A stretch of 64,000 bases of DNA from positions 620,001 through 684,000 of the forward strand of contig MU008161.1 of NCBI GenBank assembly GCA_010909165.1, in the 5' to 3' direction. Of the stretch, positions 11,382 through 23,520 are shown piece after piece. How positions within the stretch are numbered: the stretch's first letter is position 1; each line of letters begins with the position of its first letter. Below the pieces are notes generated by a model. That model saw nothing but the letters and a program-made list of their open reading frames with translations, was not told the DNA's origin and ran no database searches. The stretch is from Anthoceros angustus (lineage: Eukaryota; Streptophyta; Anthocerotopsida; Anthocerotales; Anthocerotaceae). Position numbers and translations under genes: made by a program.

Positions 11382-12791
11382 CTACGGTGTTAGGAGAATG
11401 TAGTTCACAAAGGTGACACTACGAGCAAGTGTGAGTTTCACTGGTCTTAGGGTCATACGACTTGTAGGCTTTACTTTCCTCGAATAGCCTACAAAGAAAT
11501 AGATGGACCTATCATCTAACTTCTGACGTTTGGATACAGGAATGAACACAAAAGCAGGGGAGCCAAAGACACGGAGGTGCAGCAAACTAGGTTTCTTACT
11601 CCAAAAGGCTTCAAAAGGGGCAGGTAAAGAGGCTGTGGGAACTCTGTTCAAGATATAAGTAGCCGTCACAATTGCCTCAGCCCAATATCCCTTCGGAAGT
11701 CCTGACCAGGAGAGCATACTACGTGTCATCCCCATCAAAGTCGATTTTTCTCTCGCCACTCCATTTCTTTGAGGAGTGTATGGGCGAGTTGCCTTCTAAT
11801 TCCATTTTTAGAAGATCATCATACTTTGCCCCAAGAAATTCCCCACCATTATCGGTCCGTAGACATTTAACTAACTTTCCGGTTTGTCGTTGAACCGAGG
11901 GAATCAAGCGGCTATCTTATCAAAAGCCTCACTCTTCAACTTCAAAGGAAATGTCCAAGTGAATCGAGAGTAGTCATCTGTAAGAGTGAGATAATACCAA
12001 GCGCCCCCCAAGGAGGAGACTTGCAGCTTGCCAGCAATATCAGCATGGACAAGTTCAAGTACCTCAGTGGCCCTAGTAGCATCCTTATTTTTAAAAGGTA
12101 ATTCCTTCTGCTTGGACAAGATACATGATTTGCAAGCAGGAAGGTCCTTGAATTGAGCTGGAAGTTTCTCCTCGTAACAGTCCATAGAAGACATCAAACT
12201 CAGTTTTGCCTTGTTGATGTGGCGAGCATGCAGTTCAACAGATTTTGCCGATGTAGCAAGACTGCTTGAACTTGGACAAAACTTGTAAAGTTCATTAACC
12301 AAAACACCTCTTGCTATGCACGGATCTGGAAATCTTATACAAGCGGTCAATTCAATTCAAATCAACCCAACCAAAGGCGATTGTGTAAGAGCTCTTATAG
12401 AGAAAATTCTTGACATTCGAGAGCAGAGAACATCCAGCAATTGCAACTGTGAACCATCAGCAAGAGGTATGTTAACTGAACCACTACCCTTCACATCAAC
12501 TCCACGAGAATCCCCCACATAGACCAACTGCTTCTCATTCTGACTTTGATAGGTAGAGAACAGGAGTCTATTGTTACAGACATGGGCCGTTGCCCCAGAG
12601 TCTATGAACCAAAGTGGGGAGACTTCACGAAAAGAAGTAAGGCAGACCGTGAGAACAGAAGAACTACTCTTAGCAGCGGCCTGCGAGGAAGATCCCTTGG
12701 AAGCCACATGAACTAAAGGTTTGGAATCCTTCCGAGGCTCACCAGCCTTCTTCTTGACAATCTCTAGTTCCCGGTTGAATTTTGACACCAT
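11382..12791 (-). pseudogene. Protease and integrase of copia element 1
   Basis: Three minus-strand frames follow each other. At 12,791-12,357 lies the protease, with the aspartic motif in WFIDSGATAHVCNN. At 12,350-11,904 lie the GAG-pre-integrase region (ARHINKAKLSLM, CKSCILSKQKELPF) and the integrase core start (LVHADIAGKLQ, LTDDYSRFTW). At 11,907-11,382 the core continues with TDNGGEFLGAKYDDLL, a short-spaced VARE-like piece, GYWAEAIVTATYILNRVPT and LHLRVFGSPAFVF. The catalytic aspartates are visible; the glutamate region is disturbed by a frame change near 11,760. The 11,000-11,380 stretch is an acidic serine-rich linker with no motif. Confidence 0.85.
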
Positions 12792-12799
12792 TCGGTACC

Positions 12800-13163
12800 T
12801 TCACGTTTAGCGGCGGGGGGCAGTGTTGGGTACTTTCTTCTTCCCTTGTCTCTCCCTGTCCAAACGTTTTCCCTTGGATGCAACAAGGACCTTATCATGC
12901 GCACCCTTGCGGTGCCACCGGATCGTGTCCTACTCTGTTCCTCTTGATGTAGGCGCCAATGAGCTCATTGAGGGTAGAGTGGAGTGAGTTCCGACTTTCA
13001 CTGCGGATGCGAGCATAGCGAAGAATTTTGACTTGAGACAAATTCTTGATAGGAGGAGGAGGCTGGATGAGAAGGTGAGCCACAACATCAATATCCTCAA
13101 GCTTGCTTCAAGCATGAAAACTGCCTTGGGGTATCTAAATTCTTGATGTCGCTCCTATAGTGT
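12800..13163 (-). pseudogene. Downstream part of gag of copia element 1, 3' of the nested insertion
   Basis: Minus-strand reading from the insertion edge gives HYRSDIKNLDTP, a phrase like that near the middle of copia gag proteins, followed by frame-shifted hydrophobic and basic text (13,115-12,895). No intact zinc knuckle is visible. The upstream part of the same gene is at 23,133-23,520. Confidence 0.65.
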
Positions 13164-16100
13164 TGTGGCGGGACTTTTCTTTGATGGCCGGCAGCGCGCC
13201 ACAATCCGTGTCGTTGTAGGAAGAAGTCCGTTCCCAAAGGGAATGATAGGCCCGTTTACGCGTTTGGTGATTCTTAGTCCTTAGCGCTCGTTCGGTCTCA
13301 ACTCACACATACTCCTAACTACTCTGGCGTTCCGTCTGAGGCCGGTATGGCCAAGCGTTTGAGACCCGTTCGCGTCCGTATCGTTCACATACATCCTTCA
13401 CGCATCCGGTCCTTTCCTCTCTCCTCTCACGCTACACTCTTGATCTTAGAAAAGGCAGTTCTGTGATCAGGACCTCCTCGTCGTTCCGGGCCTCTCCGGC
13501 TCTCACACCCTCGGAGTTCCTCCGGCTCACGCGTTCGGTCCGTTCGGTGTCGGGCGGCTCGGGCGAGCCGGATCACCGATCACCCTTCCTGCACACACCA
13601 CAGCGTTAAGTCGTCACGGGACCTTGATCAATCTCCCGGGCATCGTGCACCTTTCGGTGACTCGGGACTCACGTTAGCAAGAAGACTCACAAAGGTGCAG
13701 AGCGGCATCAACACCAAGAGAGATGCTTTACTAGGCGGCCCCTCTTATCTGCGCCCAAGGTGGCGTCTTTATTACCCCTATTACGGCGATAGCCATTTCG
13801 GTATACCTAATCGGCCTACCGCCTATCCCCCTATCTCCTTCGCCAGGTGTGGGAAGGTCACAGGCCCCTCCTCGGAATGGGTGGTCAATCCCCGTCGGCG
13901 GTTGTGGTGCACCCAATCGGATGATCCGTGAGGCGGGGCCCCTCCTCTCCGGAATCACAGCCGGGTTGGGCTCGTGATCGACAACGCCGTTACCACGGCG
14001 TCATCCTCCTGGCCCCTCCACAGGTCCTTGGCCGGTGGGGCCACCGCTCGGCTCCCCTAGCGTAAGTCGAAGGGGCTCCTCCTTCTTCTTGCGGCCGGTC
14101 CTCGAGGTCTGTCTCGACTCACAGAACTTGAGTCAGGCTTATTCGGTCGGCTAGGTCAGACCTTGTCTCAGGTCCGGACCTCGGTCGGTTGTTCCGGACT
14201 TAGTCGGACTTGAGTCCGGACTTGAGTCGGACTTATTCAGTCCGGACTTGAGGTCCGGCCTCCCTCGAGTCGGACAAAGTCCGGACTCCACGCCCCGGGT
14301 TTCCTCCCTCACGGGACTCCTCCGTGGCTCTCCTCGAAGTCCTCCATGTTCCCGATCGCCCGGTGACTCGCCGTTGGCCCCTCCTTCCATGGTGAGGTGC
14401 GGGGTGCTTACCTCGATCGCATCCGCTCCCTCGTTCTGCTCCTCGGTTGCTCCTCTCCGCTCCGTCATCTCAAAGCGGGGCCACTAGGGTCCCTGTCTTG
14501 TCCCGTGGCCTTCATCTCCTTGAGCCTTCCGGTCCGTCCCGTTTGCGGCGGCGTCGAGGCTTCTCGCCCCGGGAGCTCGGCGTGGTAATAGGCAAAGTCA
14601 GATCGACTTGTTGGTGCCTCTTCCACGTGTGCGGGCACCGATACTCCCTCGCCATAAGTGTTAGGCGTCTTGCTTTCTTGTTGGGCCACCTCTCTGCCCA
14701 GTTGTGTGGGCCGGGTATCACGTGAGGCTACAAGGCGGCCTCGGTCACCTCCTGCATTTGCAGTGCTCCCTTTGCTCCGGCTCCGTCGTTTCCTTTCCGC
14801 CATGACTTACCGCCATAGCGCGGCGTTCCCTTCCGCCTTTCTCGGTGGACCGGCTTCTTTTACTTCCGTGCTCGCGCTCCGTTCATTACGGCCTTTAGCT
14901 CATGACTCCCTCTCAGGCGGTGGATACCTCCGTCCGACTCGGGACTTCCTCCGGCTCATACGCAGCAGCGTCCAACTCCTTGGATAGTCGCGATTTTCCT
15001 CCGTCTTGAGCCAGACGGGCACTCTTTCGTGCTCGGTGGATTCTCTGAGAATCACTGCTTGCTCAAGCGCATCTTGGGTTGTAGCTCAGCGTGTCCTTCA
15101 TCCATCTGCTGCGCCTCCTTCTACCTCCGGTGCCGGAGATCCCCTATCTCCCGAGTCTTGGCCCTTACTGCTCCATAGCCGCTTTGTGCGGCCTTGAGTT
15201 AGCCTCGGTCTGCGTGTCTCTCCACGGTTCGATCACGTCATGGTGATCCGGTCGCTCTTCGTGACTTGGCTCCTTCGCCGCCTTTACAGGCCTCGCCCAC
15301 TTGGCCCTCTGGCCGGGCCGCCTCCGCCCGGTCGAGCTCTCTGCTTGTGCCGGGCCTCTTCCGCCTCTGCTGCGCTTCCCCTCTTAGCAGGTCCTCCGCG
15401 CTTGGGCCTCTGAGCTTGCTTGGTGTGCTGGTGAAGAACCTTAACCCGATCTGTGAACCGCCGGGCCTCGCTCCGCCACCCGGCGTTCCCTTCCTCGATC
15501 CGGCGAGGACTCCGCCTTTCCTTTGCCCCTCGGCGCCTTCACTTGCTCTTGGGTTCCACCATCCTCCTCCGGTGGCCTCCACTTCACAGGTCTTCTCCTG
15601 TACCACGAGACCCCAAAGCATTCCGTCCATGGTAGCAGGACTCGCCGTGTTTCTTCCACGGCCGCGAGTGAGGCCCCACAAAGTCCGTAGTGGGGCCGGC
15701 ATTTCTCGATCCAGGACCTCCATACCTTGATCGGAGTAAGTCGGTGGGTTCTCGGACCTAATCGGGACCCTCGGGTCACAGTGGTGGTCGAGTCTCACCC
15801 TCTTGGCCCTCTTGGCCTCTAACTCCTTTGTGCCCTCTTTCTCCTCAGGGCTCGGAGGAGGTGAGGGGTCGGGAGCAAGCTCTTTTGCCCCTTCACAGCC
15901 GGGGCAGGACCGGCTCGAGGTGGGGCTGGCCGGTGACCTCCTGCTCCTTGGGCCACGTCCTTCGCCCTCCTTACGCCTCTTGACCTCTTGCCACTCCGTG
16001 GGCGGGGTAATCCGGCACCTCGAGGTCTTTGCGTTGGTAAGCGGCACCGTCTTCGCCTCTTGGCTCCCAGTTCGTCGGGGCTCGGCGGTGGTTGTTGTGG

Positions 16101-17602
16101 CTGTTGTTACACGGTGCGGGCCGCCAGCGCCCTCGGCATCGGCTCCTCCTTGCGTGCTCGGAGGGCACCAAAAGGAGGAAGAATCGCCTCCCAAACTTCC
16201 ACAGGTGGTGAGGGGTTCGCTCGGGCGTATGGAGTCGAATCCTCCCGATCGTCCTCCTCCGAGTCCCCAGGGCGACCCCCACCTCAGGCGCCCTTGCACG
16301 CTCTACTTACAGGGCCTCCGGCCCCCGGGCGCCCGCTCAAGCTCTCCTCCTTGAGAGCTCGAAATGTCCCCATACATGAATCGGTATGGGGTCGGCCCGA
16401 TGGCGAGGCTTCTCGCTCCTTAGCTTGCGTGCCTCCCCAGGCAGGCGAAGATAATCCTTCCCAGTCCGCTCTCTTCCCATGGGCGCATGCGAGAATACCA
16501 GCAGGTTATCACCAAGGTGATCCACCTTGGTGGCGAGTTCAATGGACAATGATCCGGGCTACGCCCTTACTCGGATCCGGCGGATCGGATATCAACCATC
16601 CGTTGGTTGTCCGCTGCGTTCGAGCCTCGGCATCGCGTGGCGCCCTATCTTCGCCTTAAGGGGCTCGGCACCACGCCCCTTCTTCCTCCTTGGGCGGTTG
16701 TAGGCCATCCTCGGGACCTCAAGGTCCATCGCCTCGGGTCCTCCGGAGGTTCTTGGATCGGACCTCCTTGTTGATCGCCGCCCGGCATCTTCGGGCAAAC
16801 TCCGGACTAGAGTAGCGTTGTCAAAGGTCGAGACCATTTGGAACACGTCGGATGCCACTCCTGCACCAATTCCCTTCCTCCGGCCGGGGCCGAAGTCCGG
16901 ATAGCGCGGGTCACAATGTTGCGCTCCACGGTCCATGGCTCCCAGACTTCCGTCGGCTTTTGGGTGCCATTGCTTTCTCCTCCTCTTGTTCTTTGTAGGC
17001 TGGCGGCGGTCGGCGCACGATGTTCCTCCCGCGCGTTATTGCTCCAACCTTGTGATGCGCCACGCTCTAAAAGGCGCCCAAAAAATGCGAGCGGATTGCG
17101 GGCGCAAGGCTGTGAGGGATGCGGAGGCTGCCGTGAAATGACCTCCTCCTTGGCGCGCTTGTGGAAATGCTGGGCGGAAGGCGCCTCTTCGTTGTCCGTG
17201 CGCGAGTGCATGGCTTACGACCCGCTTACTGCGGCCTTACGCCCGCGCGGGCGTGAATACTGCCTGCGGCCTGCAGCAAGTTACGGTCACGGCCTCGCAT
17301 GCCCGACCTCCACTCGGGGCGTCCACGTGGCGCCGCCTCGTCATCCTCACGCCTCGCTCCTGGGTTACTTTCCTGGCGTACTTATCCTATTTTGACACAG
17401 GTGGGTTCGGACTTATCCGTTACTCGGCGTAGTCAGCTTGCCATAGTGGTGCAGGGGTCCGTTGTTCACTCCAGTCGGAGTATACTCGGAGCCTCGTCCA
17501 AGCGCTACCCCAATTTATTCCTATTCCTCCTTTATTTATCCTTCAATCCTAAAAAACAAAACCCTACTTATTTCCTAACTCCCTGGAAGTGCATAGCCCA
17601 CA
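13164..17602 (-). repeat. 3' LTR (4.4 kb) of the gypsy-type element
   Basis: It aligns by eye from end to end with 18,912-23,132 through anchors such as GGAAGAAGTCCG, CTCCTAACTACTC, CCCAAGGTGGCG, GTGAGGTGCGGGGTGCTTACC and ATCACCAAGGTGATCCACCT. It contains a tandem array of a roughly 10-20 bp GGTCCGGACTT module at 14,140-14,290. Long open frames on both strands (for example 15,238-16,299 minus) reflect GC richness and are not conserved in the other LTR. Confidence 0.8.
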
Positions 17603-17625
17603 TACTCCCTTCTCATCCGCTACGC
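17603..17625 (-). promoter_or_regulatory. Polypurine tract of the gypsy-type element
   Basis: On the minus strand GGATGAGAAGGGAGTA directly precedes the TGTGGGC start of the 3' LTR. It is purine-rich and correctly placed. Confidence 0.6.
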
Positions 17626-18893
17626 CTCCGCCAACACTAAGCATGATACTTCTTCACCGCCACCCGCTCACCCGAGTGGGCAACAGCCTCCATCTAGCCG
17701 TGAATGGATTTTGCTGTCATATACTTGCACCACTTGGTACGGACCCATCCATCTCGTGTGAAGTTTGCTCGAAAATGCATGTGACGACTATCATAAGGAG
17801 GGCCAGTCCCTTCCTTTACATACTCCCGAGGCGATCGGCCAAATCTTCACCGGTTTTGCACCAATCGCATCTTCACCGAGCTTCTTCCCTGCCCCTCCGT
17901 AGGCCGTGACAAACCCCAAGAGTCGCCGAGCCGGCTTTCCTCCTCCGCTGCCTTCCATCATTACTCGAAAAGTGGGCACTTCGCCTATTATTCCAGGTCC
18001 AAAATGTATAGGGACTCTTGCTTCTTCTTGGGGATACTCTTCCTCGCTAGAGACCTCCTTCTTCTTCGGGACGACCGCCCTCTGAGACACCTCCGATTGG
18101 TCTCCTCTCAAGACTCTTCCTCCTGAGTCTCGAACCCCGCTTTCTTCTTCTTCTTGCCTCCTTGAGCGGATTTCTTTATCCTCCTCGATGTAGCGATTCC
18201 TCGTAGTGCCGCCTCGACCGCCTTTGCCCACCTTCGCCCGGCCAGCAGACGTGCTCGCCATGGGTTTGGCTAGACCGCCGCCAACCACCGTGCAGCATCG
18301 TGGTATGGGTTGGATGCCGATCCTCGTGCATAGAACTGGCGCCGCTCTCCTTCTTCCTCGCCTGATTTTCCAACTTTGATAATACATACCCCTCCCGGTC
18401 GATCCTCGAAACCGCTCTAAGAAGGCATTTTCAAAGCTTCAAACGAGGCGGGGCATTCTCCTGGTCGATTTCTCCGACCATTGAGCACTGCCCCTCTGAG
18501 AACCCCTTGAAAAGCTGGATGAGTGGCCGCCTCCTCCGCTGAAGTTGGCTTTGGACACGAAGTCCTCCACAAAGGTCTCCGTGATCCCGCCTCCTTCTTC
18601 CCTCCGAATATGGAGTACGCTTGTTTGGTCGAGGTAGGGGCCATGGTCAGCCATCAAAGGCGTGGCGCCCTACCTTCTTCCGCTACGCCCTCGCACTTCG
18701 TGACTGCCTTGGTGGTCCGACACGACCACGCCTCTCCTCCTCGATCGACGCGCTGGGTTTGACGCCTCTCTCTCCCTGCTCGGAGAGCACGCGAGGTGAC
18801 CACGTCCGATCCTCCCGACGGTTCACTCTGACCGCCGACCGCCACGCATTCACTTACCTTCTTCCTAAGGACGACTTTCACGCATCGATTTCA
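17626..18893 (-). other. Interior of the gypsy-type element, gag-like remnants
   Basis: A minus-strand frame at 18,387-17,791 (198 codons) is rich in Lys, Arg and Glu, with no domain I recognise. Another at 18,657-18,417 has the look of a gag tail. There is no zinc knuckle, aspartic protease motif, YxDD box or integrase motif. The interior is far too short for an autonomous element. Confidence 0.5.
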
Positions 18894-18908
18894 TTCCGCA
18901 ACGCGCCA
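18894..18908 (-). promoter_or_regulatory. tRNA primer-binding site of the gypsy-type element
   Basis: TGGCGCGTTGCGGAA on the minus strand lies three bases after the LTR end. It fits the TGGCGCCGTTGCC-type primer site of Tat/Athila elements if two C residues are missing, matching the loss of C seen throughout these repeats. Confidence 0.65.
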
Positions 18909-18911
18909 AAA

Positions 18912-21900
18912 TGTGGCGTGACTTTGCGATGGCCAGGCCGCACAATCCCGTGTCGTAGGAAGAAGTCCGCTCAAGGGAATGATAGGCCCGCATCGCTGCT
19001 TCTGTGTGATTCTCACCCGCTTAGCGCTGCTCACCCTCAACACACACATACTCCTAACTACTCACAACGCTCACCGACAGCCCTGTGATGGCTAAACGCT
19101 TAGGAGGACCCGTCAGATCGCTCACATACATCCTCACGATCCTTCTTTCCTCTCTCCTCTCACGCTACACTCTTCGCCTTAGAAAAGACGCTGGTGCCGA
19201 CCTCCTCCGCTGCTCCGCCTCCGTCCGGCTCTACACCCTCCCGAGTTCCTCCGGCCACGCTCCGCTGCGGACCGCTGCCCGGACGAGCACGATCACCGCC
19301 ACCCTTCCCCGCACACACCACAACGCTAAGTCCGCCACGGACCTTGATCAATCTCCCGAGCTGCCGTGCTCGCCTGACTCAGACTCACGTTAGCAAGAAG
19401 ACTCACAAAGGTCCGCAAGAACGCGCATCAACACCAAGAGAAAGATGCTTTACTAGAGCACCTCTTCTTATATCGCCCAAGGTGGCGCCTTTATTACACC
19501 CCTATTCGAGCCGAGATAGCAGATACCCTAATCCGCCTACCATCCTCCCCCTATCTCCTTCGCCGACCGCTGGAAGGTCCTGGCCCCGCCGGAATGGGTG
19601 GTCCAACTCGTCCCCGACATTGTGGTGCACCCAATCGGATGATCCGTGAGGCGGGCCCTCCTCTCCCAATCCTTATACGGCGTGGTTCGACAACCGCCAC
19701 ACGACGCCATCCTCCTCGGCCCCTCGGGTCCTTCACGGGGCCACACGCCATCGGCCCTAGCGTAAGTCGGGCTCCTCCATCGCCGCCCGGCCCCTCGAGG
19801 TCTGCCTCGACTCAACTCGTGAGTCCGCTTATTTCGGGTCCGGCCAGGTCCGACCTTGCTCGGGTCCGGACCTCGTGGTCCGGATGACACGGGGTCCTGA
19901 CGGTCCGGACTTACACGGTCCGACTTGTGGTCCGGACTTATTACCGAGGTCCGACTGTGGTCCGGCCTCCCGGACAGTCCGACGCCCACCTGCTCTCCTC
20001 ACGGACTCCTCCGTGGCTCTCCTCAAGTCCTCCCACTGCTCCCGATCGCCTGGGTGACTCTGGCCCTCCTTCCATGGTGAGGTGCGGGGTGCTTACCGGA
20101 TCCGCCCGCCCTCGCTCGCCTCCTCCTGCTCCTCCGCCTCCCGCTATCTCCAAACAGGCCACTAGGGTCCCTGCTGCCCCTGCTGGCCTTCATCTCCTTC
20201 TCGAGCCTTCCAGGGTCCGTCTGCTGCGCCGGGCCGCCGAGAGGCTTCTATCGCCTTCGTGGAGCTCAGTAATAGGCAAAGTCCGAATCGACTTGTTGAA
20301 TTGCTCTTCCACGGGTGCCCGAGCACCCGATACTCCCTCCGCCATAAGTGTTCCGGAGCCGGGCGCTTGTTGGGCCACCTCTCCCGCCAGATTTGACACC
20401 GGTCAGATCACGCGAGGCTACAAGGCGGCCTCACACCTCCCCGCACTGCTGCCCCGCCCAGCCTCCGCTGCTTCCTTCCATCGCCACCACTCCGCCATAG
20501 CGCAGCTGCTCCTTCCGCCTTTCTCACTGGACCAGTTTCTCGCTTCCGGCTCGCCTCCGCTCATTCTGCCTTTACCGCCACCCTCCAAAGGCCGACACCG
20601 TCCGACCCCGACTTCCTCAGCCTTCAGAGCCCGGCAACGCCCAACTCGATAGTCGCCGATTTTCCTCCGCCTTCGACGGAGCCGAGGCACTGCTTCGCTC
20701 GAGGTCGTGGATTCTCTCGCTGAGAATCACCGCCGCCTCCGACGATCTTGGAGTTGTAGCTCCAGGTCCTTGCTGCCTCCATCCGCCGCCGCCTTCTACT
20801 GCACTGCATTTCTGAGATCCCTATCTCCCGAGGCTCGCCTCCATAGCCGCGCCTTCGAGTTAGCCTCGCCGTCCGACTCTTCCACCGGCCCGATCACGCC
20901 TCAGTGATCCTGCCGCTTGCCGCGCTCCGACCGCTTTTACCTGGCCTCGCCCACTTGGCGCCGCTTAGCCGGCCGCCTCCGCCAGTCCCGAGCTCACAGT
21001 GCCCGGCCTCTTCCGCCTCCCCGCCTTCGCCGCAAAGGTCCTCCGCCCGCTAGCTTGCTTCACTGCTCAGACAAAAGAACCTCCCCCCCGAACCGCCTCG
21101 GCCCCGGCTCACCCTTCCTCGATCCGAGCGAGGGACTCCGCCTTTCCTTTGCCCCTCCGCCTTCACTTGCTCTTGAGTTCCACCATCCTCCTCCGGTGGC
21201 CTCCACTTCGGGTCTTCTCCACTGCACTGAGACCCCAAAGCATTCCTCCAGACGGTAGCTGCCGTGTTTCTTCCACACGTGAGGCCCCACAAAGTCCGTG
21301 AGGGAGCCGCATTTCTCATCCAAGGACCTCCATACCCGAGTAAGTCCGACTGGGTTCTCCTGACCTAATCAGACCTCAGTCCCGAGTGGTGAGGTCCGAG
21401 TCTCACCCTCTTGGCCCTCTTGGCCTCTAACTCCTTTGTGCCCTCTTTCTCCTGGGCCTTGAGGAGGTGAGGGGGTCCGGAGCAAGTCTTTTGCCCCTTC
21501 CTGGGACAGTGACCGGGCCGGGCCGCTGACCTCCTCGCCTCCTTGGGCCACGCCCTTTCTCGCCTCCACCGCCTGCCTCTTGCCACCTGCAAGGTGGTGG
21601 GTACGCACCTTCCGAGGTGCGGCTGGTAGGCGGCACTGCCTTCCGCCTCGGCCCCGCCGAGTTCGTGGCCGCAGCCCGCCGCCGTGGTTGACGCTGGTGC
21701 CGGAGCCGCCAACGCCTCCAGACGCCTCCCCGTGCCTACCGCCCGCACCAAAAGGAGGAAGGGAATCGCCTCCCAAACTTCCCTGGTGAGGGGTTCGCCC
21801 AGACGATGGAGTCCGAATCCCTCCGCCCTCCTCCCGAGTCCGCTGGTCTTCAAGGACGACCCCCCACCCGCGCCTTGCACGCCTACTCGGGTGGCCTCCC

Positions 21901-23132
21901 GAGCGCCTGCCAAGCTCTCCCTCCTTCAGAGCTCAAATGTCCCCATACATGAATCGTATGGGTCACCGATGGCGAGGCTTCGCCCTTAGCTTGCGCTCCT
22001 CGATCGAACCGGCGAAGATAATCCTTCCTCACTTCCTACCGGAGCGCATGCAGAATACTAACAGTTATCACCAAGGTGATCCACCTTGAGCGAGTGTTCC
22101 AATGGACAATGATCCGCCCTTACTCGACCGCCCAGCCAGACGGATATCAACCATCCGCTGGTTGTCCGCCGCCTGTGCCTCAAGATCGCCACCGTGGTCG
22201 GCCCTATCTTCCCCTTCGCCTTAAGGGGCCTGCACCACGCCCCTTCTTCCTCCTTCTAAGGCTAGGCCATCCTCGTGGACCTCCAAGGTCCATCGCCTGG
22301 TCCTCCCGAGGTTCTTGGATCGACCTCCTTGTTGATCCAAGATCTTCCGCAAACTCCCGACTAGAGTGACGCTGTCAAAGGTCCGCACCATTTGGAACAC
22401 GCCCCAGATGCCACTCGCACCAATCGCCTCCCAAGTCCGGAGTCGCCGGTCACAATGTTGCCCACGAGGGTCCATGGCTCCTGCACGGCTTTTGGGTGCC
22501 ATTGCTTCTCCTCCTCTGTTGCCGAGCCGGGCCGAGTCCCGGCACGATGTTCCTCCTTCGCTCACGCTCCAACCTCGACGGCGCCACGCCTAAGCGACCG
22601 GGCCCAAAAGATAGCGCCAGAGAGCCGGATTGGAGCGCAAGGGACCGTGGAGGATTGTCTGAGGTCAGCAGAAATGACCTCCTCCTGGCCGCCAGGAAGT
22701 AATCACGGGCGGAAGGCGCTGTCCAGAATCGCTGTGGGTCCGCATGGCGACCCCACGCCTGCTTACTCCACGCAGCCAAGAATACCGCTATAACGGCCTC
22801 GCAAGGTTACGGCCCGCCTCATCGCATGCCCGACCTCCACTCTGGCCGCCCACGTGGCGCCTGTCTGCCCTCACGCCCGCCTCCTAGGTTACTTTCATGA
22901 TTTATCCTATTTTGACTGGAGTGGGTTCCGGACTTATCCTTACATTCGCGTAGTCCCGAGCTTGCCATAGTGGTACCGGGGTCCGTTGTTCACTCCAGAG
23001 TCCGAGTATACTCCCGAGCCTCGTCCAAGCGCCACCCCAATTTATTCCTCCTTTTCCGCCTTATTTATCCTTCAATCCTAAAAAAACAGAAACCCTACTT
23101 ATTTCCTAACTCCTGTGGAAGTATAGCCCACA
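18912..23132 (-). repeat. 5' LTR (4.2 kb) of the gypsy-type element
   Basis: This is the partner of 13,164-17,602, about 220 bp shorter because of many scattered small gaps. Its GGTCCGGACTT-type array is at 19,830-19,975. The divergence is mostly indels rather than substitutions. Confidence 0.8.
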
Positions 23133-23520
23133 TGTGCGCTCCTATGTGTCTCCTTCCTTCATCCTTAAACCATAGAAGTCATTTCGCAAAGAACTAAGGT
23201 GAGGATGTTTTGGTACTTGATAGGTGTCCTTCGCTCAGACGCTTACCGTAGCTTGGTAGAAACTCAATCGTCACAAAGGGCTCTATCCAAACCAGATAGC
23301 AAATGGCAAATGCAATTTTGTTGCCTTTGTTGAATTTGGCTATCTCTTCGTAATGTAATCCGGTATCCGGTTGGGAATTGAGCCATCCACAAATTCCCAA
23401 ACATCACGTGCATCCGTAAAGGCCTTCATCCTAGCTCGCCATGACTCTCGTACCTAAGTGGTTTTCCATCAAACATGTCACTTTTCTTAAATTCCCCTTT
23501 GTAGATGTTCCTCCGGCCAT
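23133..23520 (-). pseudogene. N-terminal part of gag of copia element 1
   Basis: A minus-strand ATG at 23,520 opens a gag-like reading that recovers a family phrase in pieces: FDGKPLRYES, then after a frame change DARDVWEFVDGSIP, then KFNKGNKIAFAI and FLPSYGK. Copia gag proteins start with such a substrate-like W..W..F block. At least four frame changes occur within 330 bases. The gypsy-type element interrupts it at 23,132. Confidence 0.65.

Larger units (their letters stand above)
13164..23132 (-). mobile_element. Long-LTR Ty3/gypsy-type element (LARD-like), nested in copia gag
   Basis: Two related blocks, 13,164-17,602 and 18,912-23,132, both start TGTGGCG and end CCCACA on the plus strand and flank only 1.3 kb. 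Reading on the minus strand, the 5' LTR is followed at once by TTTTGGCGCGTTGCGGAA. This resembles the primer-binding region of Athila/Tat/Ogre-type gypsy elements (TGGCGCCGTTGCCGGGGA) with a few C residues missing. The 3' LTR is preceded by a purine tract. No protease, RT or integrase is present, so it would depend on a partner element. Strong GC richness sets it apart from its surroundings. Confidence 0.8.

Noticed and set aside
15238-16299. 353-codon minus frame in the GC-rich block
   Set aside because: It lies in an LTR, is not conserved in the partner LTR and has no domain; GC-rich DNA has few stop codons.
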